A stretch of 64,000 bases of DNA from Peribacillus butanolivorans (GCF_001273755.1 NZ_LGYA01000001.1:2450214-2514213), one strand, 5' to 3'; counted from the first letter of the stretch, positions 51,945-61,317 are shown. The notes: generated by a model from the letters alone, not told the origin. Made by a program: numbers and translations.

Positions 51945-52697
51945 CTAAATGCCAAAAGTATTTCCACCATTAACTGATAAACATTGTCCCGTAATAAATT
52001 TTGCTTCATTGGATGCCAAAAATACAACAGCATTTCCAATATCTCGAGGCTCACCCATTTTACAAAGAGGAACGCCTTTTTTATATTCACTCGTATCTAT
52101 TCCCTCGTGTCTTTCTACTGGGATAAAACCTGGATTTATTAAATTGACCGTAATGCCAAAAGGTCCTAATTCACTTGCCCAGGAACGTGTCATTCCAAGT
52201 TGGGAAGACTTTGCTGTTACGTAGTTTGAAAAATTTGGATTTCCCATCTGAATAACTTCGCTTCCGATATTAATAATTCGACCTTCGTTTTTTTTCTTCA
52301 TTCCAGGTAAAATAGCTTTTGTTAATAATAAAGGTGCTTTTACGAAGAAATTAAGTTGATCTAAATAATCGTCCCATGTACTTTCTTCAATAGATAACTC
52401 AGGTTGAGGGCCAGTTGCATTATTAATTAAAATACCAATGTTTTCACCGACTTTTTCCTCAGTTTGTTTTACAAGGTGTTTTACTGATTCCTCATCTGTC
52501 ACGTCCCCTTTGACTAATAGAGCTTTTCCTCCAGTAGATAGAATGAAATCAACGGTTTGTTGTGCTGCTTCTTGGTTATTTGCATAGTTGACAATAACTA
52601 TTGCACCTGAATCGGCTAAATTTGCACTTATATGTCTTCCAATTCCTCTTGAACCGCCTGTAACTAATGCAATTTTCCCATTTAGATTGTGAGTCAT
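51945..52697 (-). CDS. Short-chain dehydrogenase/reductase
   Basis: This 250-residue NAD(P)-dependent SDR has a Rossmann motif ALVTGGSRGIGRHISANLA, then NNAT in ILINNATGPQPEL, the active-site Ser of NIGSEVIQ and YVTAK in SNYVTAKSSQLGMTR, and a C-terminal NEAKFITGQCLSVNGGN. These are classical FabG-like features. The substrate is unknown. GGAGGGGG precedes the ATG. It lies 160 bases after the second mmsA gene and may belong to the same transcript (mmsA, iron alcohol dehydrogenase, hydrolase). Confidence 0.9.
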   Translation of the reverse strand: MTHNLNGKIALVTGGSRGIGRHISANLADSGAIVIVNYANNQEAAQQTVDFILSTGGKALLVKGDVTDEESVKHLVKQTEEKVGENIGILINNATGPQPELSIEESTWDDYLDQLNFFVKAPLLLTKAILPGMKKKNEGRIINIGSEVIQMGNPNFSNYVTAKSSQLGMTRSWASELGPFGITVNLINPGFIPVERHEGIDTSEYKKGVPLCKMGEPRDIGNAVVFLASNEAKFITGQCLSVNGGNTFGI

Positions 52698-52857
52698 ATT
52701 ACCATTCCCCCTCCAATTTTAGAAATCCTACATTAAATTAAGCAACATGAAAATTTGAAAACAGAGAGTGGATTCTTAAGCTAGTAAGTTAGAGGAAGAC
52801 ATGAACTGTATTTTAGGGATTGTTTTTTATTTCTCACTCTTCTTCCTAACTATCTTT

Positions 52858-54318
52858 CTAGTAACGGGCTGTGACCATTTTTTTTCTTGTGAAGAATTCA
52901 ACGCCATCTGTACCATTGGCATGCAGATCCCCATAGAAAGAATCTTTCCAACCAGAGAATGGAAAGAATGCCATAGGTGCAGGAACCCCTACATTCACAC
53001 CTAGCATGCCAGATTCGATATTTTCACGGAATTCGCGTACATTTGCACCACTATCTGTATAAATACAAGCACCATTTGCGAATCGAGAATTGTTAGCCAC
53101 ATCAATTGCTTCTTCTAATGTTTTGACACGTACAATAGATAACACTGGTGCAAAAATTTCATCTTGCCATATTTTCATTTCTTGTGTTACGTTATCAAAA
53201 ATAGTTGGCCCAACAAAGTAGCCTTTCCCGTTCACAGCTGCATCTTCACGGCCATCACGAACTAATTGAGCTCCTTCTTTCACGCCCGAATCAATGTAGC
53301 TAAGCGTACGTTCTTTATGATTTTCACGAATAACAGGTCCTAAGAATACATTCTCTTCTAACCCGTTGCCAATCACAATATTGTTCGCTTCTTCTACTAA
53401 TCTGTCGATCAATTGATCTGCAATCTCTTCTTGCACAGTTACAATCGATGCCGCCATACAACGCTCTCCAGCTGAACCGAAAGCTGCCCCAATAATTTGT
53501 TTCGTTGCTATATTTAGATCTGCATCATTTAGCACAATTGAATGATTTTTCGCACCAGCCAACGCTTGAACACGTTTTAAGTTCTCTGTTCCTTTTTTGT
53601 ACACATACTCAGCTACTGGCTGTGAGCCAACAAATGAAATAGCTTTAACTAATTTATGTTCAAGAAGGCCATTTACCACTTCATGGGCACCATTGACGAT
53701 GTTTAGTACGCCTCTTGGTAAACCAGCTTCTTCAAATAATTCTACTATTCTTGCAGCTAAAAGTGGTGTTCGCTCTGATGGCTTCAATACAAATGTATTA
53801 CCACAAGCAATCGCAAGTGGGAACATCCAACACGGCACCATCATTGGGAAGTTAAAAGGTGTAATACCACCAATAACTCCAATTGGATAGCGATACATAC
53901 CAGACTCAATGCCTGTTGCAATATCAGGAAGCTGTTTCCCCATCATTAATGTAGGAGCTCCTGCTGCAAATTCAACACATTCGATTCCACGTTGTACTTC
54001 CCCATGCGCCTCGTTAAAGCTTTTCCCATTTTCAATTGTGACTATTTTCGCTAACTCATCCCAATTTTCTACTAATAATTGTTGGTATTTAAACAGGATA
54101 CGCGCTCGTTTTGGCACAGCTGTTTTTGACCATCCTTTAAAGGCTTTGTTAGCTGCTTGTACAGCTTGCTCTACATCTTCTTTTGTTGAAAGTGGTACTT
54201 GAGCAATGACTTCACCTGTAGCTGGATTATATACAGATTCCGTTTTGGCCGTAGATGATGCTACCCATTCACCGCCAATATAATTTTTAATTACTTTTGT
54301 GTTAGTTGTAGTTGACAT
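52858..54318 (-). CDS. mmsA: CoA-acylating methylmalonate-semialdehyde dehydrogenase, second copy
   Basis: This 486-residue protein is colinear with the copy at 37.0-38.5 kb and clearly paralogous. It has [66 protein letters not shown] with the catalytic Cys and [16 protein letters not shown] near the end. Its neighbours are an iron alcohol dehydrogenase and a 3-hydroxyisobutyryl-CoA hydrolase-like protein. Methylmalonate semialdehyde from valine, or malonate semialdehyde from a 3-hydroxypropionate route, is therefore the likely substrate. AAAAGGAG precedes the ATG. Confidence 0.93.
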   Translation of the reverse strand: MSTTTNTKVIKNYIGGEWVASSTAKTESVYNPATGEVIAQVPLSTKEDVEQAVQAANKAFKGWSKTAVPKRARILFKYQQLLVENWDELAKIVTIENGKSFNEAHGEVQRGIECVEFAAGAPTLMMGKQLPDIATGIESGMYRYPIGVIGGITPFNFPMMVPCWMFPLAIACGNTFVLKPSERTPLLAARIVELFEEAGLPRGVLNIVNGAHEVVNGLLEHKLVKAISFVGSQPVAEYVYKKGTENLKRVQALAGAKNHSIVLNDADLNIATKQIIGAAFGSAGERCMAASIVTVQEEIADQLIDRLVEEANNIVIGNGLEENVFLGPVIRENHKERTLSYIDSGVKEGAQLVRDGREDAAVNGKGYFVGPTIFDNVTQEMKIWQDEIFAPVLSIVRVKTLEEAIDVANNSRFANGACIYTDSGANVREFRENIESGMLGVNVGVPAPMAFFPFSGWKDSFYGDLHANGTDGVEFFTRKKMVTARY

Positions 54319-54352
54319 TTTGTATTCTCCTTTTTAATAAACTAGTAGACTT

Positions 54353-55555
54353 TTATGATTTAATTGTATTTTTGCTGGCCTGAAAATCATAATCAAAACA
54401 GTAGTAATATAGATCAACTATTTCTTGGTGAGATGGCACTTTTGGGTTATTTGCGGGACTGCCACTTGCTATAGCATCAGTTGCCATTTTATGAACTACT
54501 TGTTGAAATTTATTTTCATCGATTCCCCACTTTTTCATATTCGGGATATTCAAATCGTAACAAAGCTGCTTAATCTTATTGATAGTCACATCTGCTAACT
54601 CTTCATTTGTCGAAGTTTTCAATTCGGGAGATATAACTCTTCCAATTGTTGCTAATGCATCGATGGCAGATTCTTTAGTAAATTCGAGTACCGCTGGAAG
54701 CAACATGGCATTTGAAATACCGTGCGGCACGTGAAATAAAGCTCCAATTGGTCGTGACATCCCATGAACTAGCGTGACGGAAGCATTAGTAAAAGCAAGG
54801 CCAGCTTGCATAGACGCAATTGCCATTTTTTCTCTTGCATCCAAATTCTCTCGGTCTTCATAAGCTATTCTTAAATGATTCAAAATAGCTTCTATCGCCG
54901 AAAGTGCAAAATTTTCTGTTAATGGTTGTGAAAAACGTGATATATAAGCTTCAATTGCATGGCAAAGTGCATCAATTCCTGTTGCGGCGGTAACTGGAGG
55001 TGGTGTTGAAATTGTAAGAATTGGATCCACAATAGCTACATTTGGAAGGAATGATGGATGTTTAATCATCATTTTAATATCTTCCTTAGTATTGGTGATC
55101 ACTGTTACGTTTGTTACTTCTGAACCAGTTCCAGCCGTAGTTGGAATTGCAATGAGAGGAATAGGTTGTTCCTTTATTGTAGAATTCCCTCCCATATAAT
55201 CACCAATATATCCACCATTGGTTGCTACTACTGCTACAGCTTTGGCAGCGTCGATGCAACTGCCTCCTCCTACCGCCACAATGACATCACATTGCTCTCT
55301 TAAGCAAAGATTAAGTGCTTCATTGATATGTAAATCCGTCGGTTCAGTGTTAACATCCAAATATGAAACATAAGAAACATCTGAACCTTCTAAATATTTT
55401 CCGCATTTTTTTACAAGACCTATTTTCTCCATTATACGATCACTTATCAAAAGTACTTTATTACCATGAGCAACAACTTGTTCCCCAAGCTGAGTTAAAG
55501 AATTTTGACCGTATATAACTGAGTTAGGCATACGAAACTCTGAATATCCTCCCAT
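54353..55555 (-). CDS. Iron-containing alcohol dehydrogenase
   Basis: This 400-residue group III alcohol dehydrogenase has EFRMPNSVIYGQNSLTQLGE at the start, NAD binding at AVGGGSCIDAAKAVAV and PTTAGTGSEVTNVTVI. The metal ligands are in TGIDALCHAIEAYISRFSQP, VHGMSRPIGALFHVPHGISNA and the later His. Placed between mmsA and a 3-hydroxyacyl-CoA hydrolase, it is a good candidate for oxidising 3-hydroxyisobutyrate or 3-hydroxypropionate to the semialdehyde. That step is done elsewhere by MmsB-type enzymes, and none is seen here. GAAAGGAGG precedes the ATG. Confidence 0.92.
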   Translation of the reverse strand: MGGYSEFRMPNSVIYGQNSLTQLGEQVVAHGNKVLLISDRIMEKIGLVKKCGKYLEGSDVSYVSYLDVNTEPTDLHINEALNLCLREQCDVIVAVGGGSCIDAAKAVAVVATNGGYIGDYMGGNSTIKEQPIPLIAIPTTAGTGSEVTNVTVITNTKEDIKMMIKHPSFLPNVAIVDPILTISTPPPVTAATGIDALCHAIEAYISRFSQPLTENFALSAIEAILNHLRIAYEDRENLDAREKMAIASMQAGLAFTNASVTLVHGMSRPIGALFHVPHGISNAMLLPAVLEFTKESAIDALATIGRVISPELKTSTNEELADVTINKIKQLCYDLNIPNMKKWGIDENKFQQVVHKMATDAIASGSPANNPKVPSHQEIVDLYYYCFDYDFQASKNTIKS

Positions 55556-55646
55556 AATTCGCCTCCTTTCATTATCTTTTTTCTTTCAAAATAATGCTCA
55601 ATTCTCCTTTAATAAATGTCATAACATTAATGTGCTCCCATCCTTT

Positions 55647-55678
55647 AAAAAAGAAGACTCCTGATGAACTCAGAAGTC
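55647..55678 (-). terminator. Rho-independent terminator after the hydrolase gene
   Basis: On the minus strand GACTTCTGA, a five-base loop and TCAGGAGTC (one G-T pair) are followed by TTCTTTTTT. It separates the hydrolase gene from the iron alcohol dehydrogenase, so these are probably distinct transcripts or linked by readthrough. Confidence 0.85.
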
Positions 55679-55753
55679 ATCTCTTGTTTCCCTAAGCCCA
55701 CTTGTTGTTGTTTAACTCTCTACTTTTAAGAGTCACATTTTTTCATAGTGCTT

Positions 55754-56818
55754 TTAATTTGAAATATTAATATTATGATTAAAATGCCTCTCTATATCCT
55801 CTTTACTTACATCAGCTAAAGAATTTGGCCTCCAATGTGGTTTACGATCCTTCTCAACTAACACAGAACGAACTCCTTCATAGAAATCATGATTCTTCAT
55901 AAAATTCATACTTAATTTAAGCTCCATATTAAAACATGAAGTAAGTGACTGATTATTTCCCTTCTGTAATTGACTTAAAGTTACTTTCAATGAAGTTGGA
56001 GATTTAGATTGGATTGTAGATTTTGTTTTAGATGCCCAATCGTCTCCTGAATCAGCCGCCACACCCAATGAAATAACAATTTCTTCCAGAGTTTCATATA
56101 CAAAGTGTTTATCTATTTTTAATTGCAAGGCGGAGAGAGGAGATTTTTCTACTAGATGAGAACAAAAGGAATCTAGTAACTCACAAATTTGTTTCCTTGC
56201 ATCGTCCAAATTCCAATTTTTATTTTGAATCTCGTAAATGAATTCCTCCCAACGAGTACTTTCCATATAACGATTCGCAGCTCCTACATAAATTACATCA
56301 GCAGGCTGTATAGTTGCCCCAGTTAGCGCAAGGTAACGTCCTACATGACCAGGCATTTTATTCAGAAAGTAACTTGCGCCTACATCAGGGAAGAAACCGA
56401 TATTCATTTCAGGCATGGCCCATTTTGTTTTTTCTGTAACAATCCTTTCACTTGCCCCGACAGATAATCCCACACCACCTCCCATAACAATTCCATCCAT
56501 ATAAACAAGAATTGGTTTTGGGTATTGATGTATCATTAGATCCATCCGGTATTCCGTAGTAAAGAAACGGCGGGCATGCTCTTCTACGTTAGCGTTCCGT
56601 TGATTATAGAAGAATCGCATATCACCTCCAGCACACAAACCTTTTGTTCCTTCTCCTAAAATACAAATTAACGACACTTTTGGATCTGCTCTCCACGTAT
56701 CTAAAGTTGTCTTCAGACTCTCTACCATTTCTGCAGAAAGAGCATTGAGTGCCTGAGGACGGTTCAGTTTTAACCAACCTACTCCCCGGTCAATATTACA
56801 TAAAATGTTAGTTTCCAT
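55754..56818 (-). CDS. Enoyl-CoA hydratase/isomerase family; probable 3-hydroxyisobutyryl-CoA hydrolase
   Basis: This 354-residue crotonase-fold protein has the extra C-terminal region typical of HIBYL-CoA hydrolases. Motifs: GVGWLKLNRPQALNALSAEM, GEGTKGLCAGGDMRFFYNQR (oxyanion hole), YMDGIVMGGGVGLSVGASER, MPEMNIGFFPDVGASYFLNK with the Glu and Asp of the hydrolase type, and a late RSVLVEKDRKPHWRPNSL. The family hydrolyses 3-hydroxyisobutyryl-CoA or 3-hydroxypropionyl-CoA. With the alcohol dehydrogenase and MmsA it would make the lower part of valine degradation. TGGAGG precedes the ATG. Confidence 0.9.
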   Translation of the reverse strand: METNILCNIDRGVGWLKLNRPQALNALSAEMVESLKTTLDTWRADPKVSLICILGEGTKGLCAGGDMRFFYNQRNANVEEHARRFFTTEYRMDLMIHQYPKPILVYMDGIVMGGGVGLSVGASERIVTEKTKWAMPEMNIGFFPDVGASYFLNKMPGHVGRYLALTGATIQPADVIYVGAANRYMESTRWEEFIYEIQNKNWNLDDARKQICELLDSFCSHLVEKSPLSALQLKIDKHFVYETLEEIVISLGVAADSGDDWASKTKSTIQSKSPTSLKVTLSQLQKGNNQSLTSCFNMELKLSMNFMKNHDFYEGVRSVLVEKDRKPHWRPNSLADVSKEDIERHFNHNINISN

Positions 56819-56884
56819 TTAAACCTCCATTGACTTAAGGATTATGTTAATAGCAAGAGGTTAACATCTTTCCAAGTAAAGGAA

Positions 56885-57005
56885 TCAATCTCTTTCTACT
56901 ACTCGCATGTGAATTTCTGTAGAATGACTTTTTATACCCCAAGAAGGGGAAGGAGTCCATAGTACCAAAACACCAAGATTGACTCCCGATATTTCTGCAT
57001 CAAGT
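56885..57005 (-). pseudogene. 3' relic of a third mmsA gene
   Basis: The minus strand reads LDAEISGVNLGVLVLWTPSP. After a frame change it reads YKKSFYRNSHASSRKR, matching [18 protein letters not shown] and [16 protein letters not shown] of the intact copies. Nucleotide similarity to the 37-kb copy runs about 100 bases. It sits directly against the HisD-like gene. Confidence 0.7.
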
Positions 57006-58298
57006 TCATTTCTTAATTAGCAAATTGTCTTCGTACTCTAGGCGGAGACGTGCAGTGATGGCATGACCCTCCATCCGTTCTGCATCACAAATCGCTGCAA
57101 CATGTGGAGCGACTACTCTAGTTCCCTCTTCCGATACTTTCTGGTACGTCAGAGTTTTTAAGAATTTTCCAACCCATAACCCGCCAGTATAACGAGCTGC
57201 GCCGTCAGTAGGCAACACATGGTTTGTCCCAATTGCTTTATCTCCATATGCAACCGTTGACCGTGCTCCAATAAATAGTGACCCATAGTTGGTTAGTCGA
57301 TCAAAATACCAGTTATTATCGCTCGTCTGAAGTTCAACATGTTCAGAGGCGATCTCATCAGCTACTTGAAGTACTTCTTCCCGGTTGTCGCATAAAATAA
57401 TCTCACCGCGATTTTTCCATGCCTGCTCCGATACTTCAGCAGTCGGCCAAGAGGTCTTCAACCACTGTTCCACTTCCTCGATAACCTTCTGTGCAAATAA
57501 TTCCGAATCAGTGACCAATACCACCTGGGACGTGGGGCCATGTTCAGCTTGTCCCAATAAATCAGCTGCAACAAGCCTAGCATCGGCGCTCTCATCAGCA
57601 ATCACCAACGCTTCAGTTGGACCTGCTAGTAAATCGATACCTATCGGGCCGAATAGTTGTCGTTTCGCCTCAGCCACATACGCATTACCTGCGCCTACGA
57701 TCATATCTACAGGTTTGATACCGTCCACACCATACGCCATTGCCGCAAGTGCTTGAACTCCGCCAAAGCAGTAAATCTCATCCGCACCAGCAGCTGACAT
57801 CGCGTAAAGTTGTGGTGCATGAATGCCCCCTTCTCTGGTTGGAGGAGCGCATGCGATAACGCGTGACACACCCGCCGCCTTTGCAGTTGTAATCGTCATA
57901 ATAGCAGATGAGATGAGAGGATATCTTCCACCTGGTACATAACAGCCGACTGCATTCACAGGGACTAACTTATGCCCAAGGGTGACGCCGGGCATAGTTT
58001 CGACCTCTAGGCTACTTATTGTGGATCGTTGACGTCTAGCAAAGTTATCTACCTGTTCACGGGCAAAATCAATACTAGCTCGCAATTCAGGTGGCGTTTC
58101 TCGTCTTGCCTTCTCAATCATTTCTTCATCGACACGGAACGATTCAGGGTTCCACGTATCAAACTTTTGCGAATATTTTCTTACCGCTTTGATGCCTTGT
58201 ACTTTCACATCCTCAAGGATCTGTTTAACTGTCTGACTGATTTCTGGACTAGCAGATTCAGACGCCTGTTCTGCACTTTTTAGATAAGTAATCGCCAT
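57006..58298 (-). CDS. HisD-family NAD-dependent polyol/aldehyde dehydrogenase (not in a his operon)
   Basis: This 430-residue protein has the histidinol-dehydrogenase fold: LVPVNAVGCYVPGGRYPLIS, GADEIYCFGGVQALAAMAYG, VGAGNAYVAEAKRQLFGPIG, DLLAGPTEALVIADE, LGQAEHGPTSQVVLVTD (Zn ligands) and ASEHVELQT, then GTNHVLPTDGAARYTGGLWV and a C-terminal RMEGHAITARL. HisD oxidises an alcohol to an acid in two steps. Homologues outside his operons, such as HpsN, act on sulfopropanediol or other polyols. Here the genes around it are for sugar or polyol catabolism, so a similar role is likelier than histidine synthesis. AAAGGAG precedes the ATG. Confidence 0.88.
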   Translation of the reverse strand: MAITYLKSAEQASESASPEISQTVKQILEDVKVQGIKAVRKYSQKFDTWNPESFRVDEEMIEKARRETPPELRASIDFAREQVDNFARRQRSTISSLEVETMPGVTLGHKLVPVNAVGCYVPGGRYPLISSAIMTITTAKAAGVSRVIACAPPTREGGIHAPQLYAMSAAGADEIYCFGGVQALAAMAYGVDGIKPVDMIVGAGNAYVAEAKRQLFGPIGIDLLAGPTEALVIADESADARLVAADLLGQAEHGPTSQVVLVTDSELFAQKVIEEVEQWLKTSWPTAEVSEQAWKNRGEIILCDNREEVLQVADEIASEHVELQTSDNNWYFDRLTNYGSLFIGARSTVAYGDKAIGTNHVLPTDGAARYTGGLWVGKFLKTLTYQKVSEEGTRVVAPHVAAICDAERMEGHAITARLRLEYEDNLLIKK

Positions 58299-58371
58299 AG
58301 CTTATTCTATCTCCTTTCGATTTAACAACTTTTATTCAAAATTGGAAGTTCATTTTAAATATATCTTTTGC

Positions 58372-58415
58372 TTTAAGAGATGAATCATCGAAATTATCAA
58401 GATTCATCTCTTAAA
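58372..58415. other. Long hairpin between the ThuA-like and HisD-like genes
   Basis: TTTAAGAGATGAATC and its exact complement form a 15-bp stem around a 14-base loop. On the plus strand a T-rich run follows a few bases later; on the minus strand the follow-on is not T-rich. It may be a processing or partial attenuation site in the cluster's mRNA. Confidence 0.6.
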
Positions 58416-58542
58416 GATCAATATTTTTTATTTCATGTTTTGCAATATTCTATAGGTTCTTAAGGTGACTGATTTTACAAAAGTAAGTGCATTTAGTATT
58501 ATTTTTATATTAATTACCTATTCTCTATCATAAATAACTAGT

Positions 58543-59190
58543 TTACCTCGTGGCCCAACGGATTCCTCGTATAGTCAGTTCCATTACCTCAGGGATTTCA
58601 AACTCCTTGGTACTATGTCCCAATGTGTGATAAAACACTCGACCTTTTCCCCATTGTCTCTTCCATGCTACTGGCATCTGGTTGCCTTTCAACCAAGTAA
58701 ACTCATCCCCGTCCATCACAGTAGTCGCAATCACATCATTACCGGGATCCGTATGCATATAGTACTGTTCTGAGAACAACTTAAAGCTCGAAAGTCCATC
58801 CGTCAAAGGATCATCCTTTGGAAAATCAACTTCATACTCTATAAAATCACCTGGATGACCGAGAACATGCCCCCCCAAAACCATCTTGAAGAACTTATGA
58901 GGATGACTACTGTCGAATGCCCCGGCTAATGCATGCCAACCAACTAGACCCACGCCTCGCTCGATGGCTTTAACCAGCGCCTGTTCTTGCATGATACTGA
59001 GTCCATCGACAGTCCAGATAGGAATAATTACATCAAACTCATGTAAGCGATTTGACTCCAGGATACTTAAGTCATCAGTACACTCCACTTCATACCCCTC
59101 AAGCAAACGATCAACTGTCAAGTCAGCCAATTCGGTTGGATAATGCCATTTCCATCCGCCATGTAATACCAATGCTTTTTTTCTATTCAT
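58543..59190 (-). CDS. ThuA-like family protein
   Basis: This 215-residue ThuA-domain protein has a glutamine-amidotransferase-like fold: KKALVLHGGWKWHYPTELAD at the start, FDVIIPIWTVDGLSIMQEQ, GVGLVGWHALAGAFDSSHPH and FKMVLGGHVLGHPGDFIEY, with a late GKGRVFYHTLGHSTKEFEIP. ThuA proteins occur in trehalose and other glycoside oxidation clusters together with oxidoreductases that make 3-keto sugars. The exact reaction is still debated. GGGAGGG precedes the ATG. It is 32 bases after the ThDP enzyme in the same operon. Confidence 0.85.
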   Translation of the reverse strand: MNRKKALVLHGGWKWHYPTELADLTVDRLLEGYEVECTDDLSILESNRLHEFDVIIPIWTVDGLSIMQEQALVKAIERGVGLVGWHALAGAFDSSHPHKFFKMVLGGHVLGHPGDFIEYEVDFPKDDPLTDGLSSFKLFSEQYYMHTDPGNDVIATTVMDGDEFTWLKGNQMPVAWKRQWGKGRVFYHTLGHSTKEFEIPEVMELTIRGIRWATR

Positions 59191-59222
59191 TTGATTTCCC
59201 TCCCAAAAAAATCAAATTTTAC

Positions 59223-61088
59223 TTATAGATGTTGCTGAAGTGATCGGTGCTTCGCGTAATCATCTCGGCGTTCTTTATCCATGTAGTCCGCCACTGGGAA
59301 GTCCCACCAACCTGGAGTAAATGGACCTGCTGCATCCCTAGAAGTCATTGCTTCTATTAATGTAGGTCCATCTGCTTCTAAGGCTTCTGCGAGAGCTTTA
59401 GCCACTTCATTTGGCGTTTCTGTTCTCCAAGACTTAAGCCCGAAATTTTTAGCTACTTCAGAGAAATTTGGTGTGTACGGCTCTCCATTTTTCAAACTAA
59501 ATTCAGCTCCAATATGCCGATTGGTCAGTTTGCGCTGGCCACCGCGAATAGACATATAACCCATGTTGTTTAAAATCAAGAAAACTACAGGAATATTGTG
59601 CATCACTGCCACCGCAATCTCAGGTAATGACTGCATAAAATCCCCATCACCAACAACACATACAACTTTTTTATCTGGCTTTGCCAATTTTGCTCCGAGA
59701 GACGCTGGAACAGCCCACCCCATTGGTGACCAGCTTCCTGAGTGAATATAAGTCCGTGGCTCATATAAAGGAAATCCTTGTTTAATTACACTTTCACAAT
59801 TCCCTGAACCTGCAGCCACAATTCCGTCACGAGGAAGTACTTTACGTAATTCAGCCAATACACGTTGTTGGGTCATTGGTGAGCTATCACTCTCTCGGCG
59901 CGGAGCAAGCTTTTGTTCCCACTCTTCCTTTTTCTGTTCAATCTCAAGATGATAACTACCGCGACGTTCATTCATTTCCTCTGCCTGCTCTGGCGTTATG
60001 ATCTCCAACAGATCCTGGAGGGCAAACTTTGCATCGGCTACAATTCCCACTTCTGTTGGATAGTTCTTTCCAATCTCCTGTGGATCAATATCAATGTGAA
60101 TGAGCTTGGCTGGAGGGAAAGAGTACGTCACTCCCTTTACATAACTTGAAGAAGAACTATCCGTGAATCGACAACCAACTGAGACGACTACGTCTGCATT
60201 CGCTGCTAGAAAATTGCCGCTAGTTGTTCCCGTATGACCAATTGCCCCCGCAAATAGAGGGTGATCCTCAGGCATTGCACTTTTTCCATTCCATGTTGTT
60301 ACTACAGCTGCCCCAACTACTTCCGCCAGTTGACGCAATTCAGGTGAAGCTTCTGCCGTGATGGCGCCACCTCCGACAACAATCACTGGTCGTTCAGAGG
60401 ACAACAGTAATTTTGCTGCGGCTTCGATTGCCTCTGGGTCAGGACGAAGTCTTCCCATCGGCATTCTTTTCTTAAGATCATGAATTTCAACATCTGCACT
60501 TTCAGCTTGTACGTCCATTGGAACTTCTACATGTACGGGACCTGGTCTTCCACTCAACATAGAGTTAAAGGCACGGTGCATAATGAACGGAAGCTCATCA
60601 ACTCGGCTGACTTCCCAATTTCGCTTAGTTACTCCTTCAGTGACGCGATTAAAATCGTTAGAGTGGTAACGATCTAATTCCTGCATGCATCCGTGACCAC
60701 GCATATGGGTTCCAACCCCACCAGTAAGAAGAAGAGTGGCCGTCGAGTCGGCATAGGCTGCGGCTAATCCAATTATCGTATTTGCTGCACCAGGACCCAC
60801 GGAAGTCATAGCAGCCATCGGTTTTCCAGAAGCACGGTAATATCCGTCTGCGAGATGAACAGCACTTTGCTCGTGCATCATCTGGATAAAGGGAATTTCA
60901 CAGCCTTCCTGATGGAAAGCATCCATGAGTGTCCAGCTTCCATGACCAGGAATACCTGCAACATAAGGAACTCCATAATTTTTTAAAGCCTTCGCAATAA
61001 TTTGACTACCTGTTAATGTCTTACGACTACTTGCACCATTACTCAATTTTTCGACTTCATTTTTCACGGTATCGATTGATTTGCTCAT
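59223..61088 (-). CDS. Thiamine-diphosphate-dependent enzyme (acetolactate-synthase/IolD-like)
   Basis: This 621-residue ThDP enzyme has three domains. The Pyr domain has the catalytic Glu in MMHEQSAVHLADGYYRASG and SVGPGAANTIIGLAAAY. The central domain has RPVIVVGGGAITAEASPEL and GAIGHTGTTSGNFLAANADV. The PP domain motif is VVGDGDFMQSLPEIAVAVMHN, closing in NNMGYMSIRG. It lacks clear FAD-binding features of biosynthetic acetolactate synthase. The IolD-like CRFTDSSSSSY region suggests a lyase or hydrolase on a diketo or keto-polyol. It is the first gene after a promoter with three operator-like palindromes; GAAAGGGAG precedes the ATG. Confidence 0.88.
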   Translation of the reverse strand: MSKSIDTVKNEVEKLSNGASSRKTLTGSQIIAKALKNYGVPYVAGIPGHGSWTLMDAFHQEGCEIPFIQMMHEQSAVHLADGYYRASGKPMAAMTSVGPGAANTIIGLAAAYADSTATLLLTGGVGTHMRGHGCMQELDRYHSNDFNRVTEGVTKRNWEVSRVDELPFIMHRAFNSMLSGRPGPVHVEVPMDVQAESADVEIHDLKKRMPMGRLRPDPEAIEAAAKLLLSSERPVIVVGGGAITAEASPELRQLAEVVGAAVVTTWNGKSAMPEDHPLFAGAIGHTGTTSGNFLAANADVVVSVGCRFTDSSSSSYVKGVTYSFPPAKLIHIDIDPQEIGKNYPTEVGIVADAKFALQDLLEIITPEQAEEMNERRGSYHLEIEQKKEEWEQKLAPRRESDSSPMTQQRVLAELRKVLPRDGIVAAGSGNCESVIKQGFPLYEPRTYIHSGSWSPMGWAVPASLGAKLAKPDKKVVCVVGDGDFMQSLPEIAVAVMHNIPVVFLILNNMGYMSIRGGQRKLTNRHIGAEFSLKNGEPYTPNFSEVAKNFGLKSWRTETPNEVAKALAEALEADGPTLIEAMTSRDAAGPFTPGWWDFPVADYMDKERRDDYAKHRSLQQHL

Positions 61089-61112
61089 AATTTTTCTCCC
61101 TTTCTCGTTTTG

Positions 61113-61244
61113 TTGACCGGTTCACCTCTACGATAGACCCAAAATTGAATCACTCTTATCAGGATTACCTTTTATATTTAGTTTTTTGTTGACCGGTCAA
61201 CCTTAACATATTTGGTTCATACTTTTTCTTTGTTGACCGGTTCA
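61113..61244. repeat. Three copies of a TTGACCGG-centred palindrome (operators)
   Basis: TTGACCGGTTCA lies at 61113-61124, the perfect palindrome TTGACCGGTCAA at 61189-61200 and TTGACCGGTTCA again at 61233-61244. All three extend as TTTGTTGACCGGT and share orientation. Spacings are 76 and 44 bases. They flank the promoter of the ThDP operon. The shape (even palindrome, central CG) fits a LacI- or TetR-type repressor; no such gene is in the window. Confidence 0.85.
61171..61200 (-). promoter_or_regulatory. Promoter of the ThDP-ThuA-HisD operon
   Basis: On the minus strand TTGACC (61200-61195), 18 bases, then TATAAA (61176-61171), about 83 bases before the ATG. The -35 box is inside the middle palindrome, so a bound repressor would occlude it. 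Confidence 0.7.
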
Positions 61245-61317
61245 CTAACAAAACTAACATTTTAATAATTTTTTGTAAAGAACAATTTTTATATAATTTA
61301 ATATATTCAGATAAATA

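Noticed and set aside
57006-58298. Calling the HisD-like gene histidine biosynthesis hisD
   Set aside because: No other histidine genes are near and its neighbours are catabolic, so a polyol or aldehyde substrate is more likely.
59223-61088. Calling the ThDP enzyme acetolactate synthase (ilvB)
   Set aside because: No ilvN or ilvC nearby, the context is sugar catabolism, and its central region resembles IolD at least as well.
61113-61244. CRISPR array for the three repeated palindromes
   Set aside because: The repeats are only 12-17 bp, unevenly spaced, and sit on a promoter; no cas genes are present.
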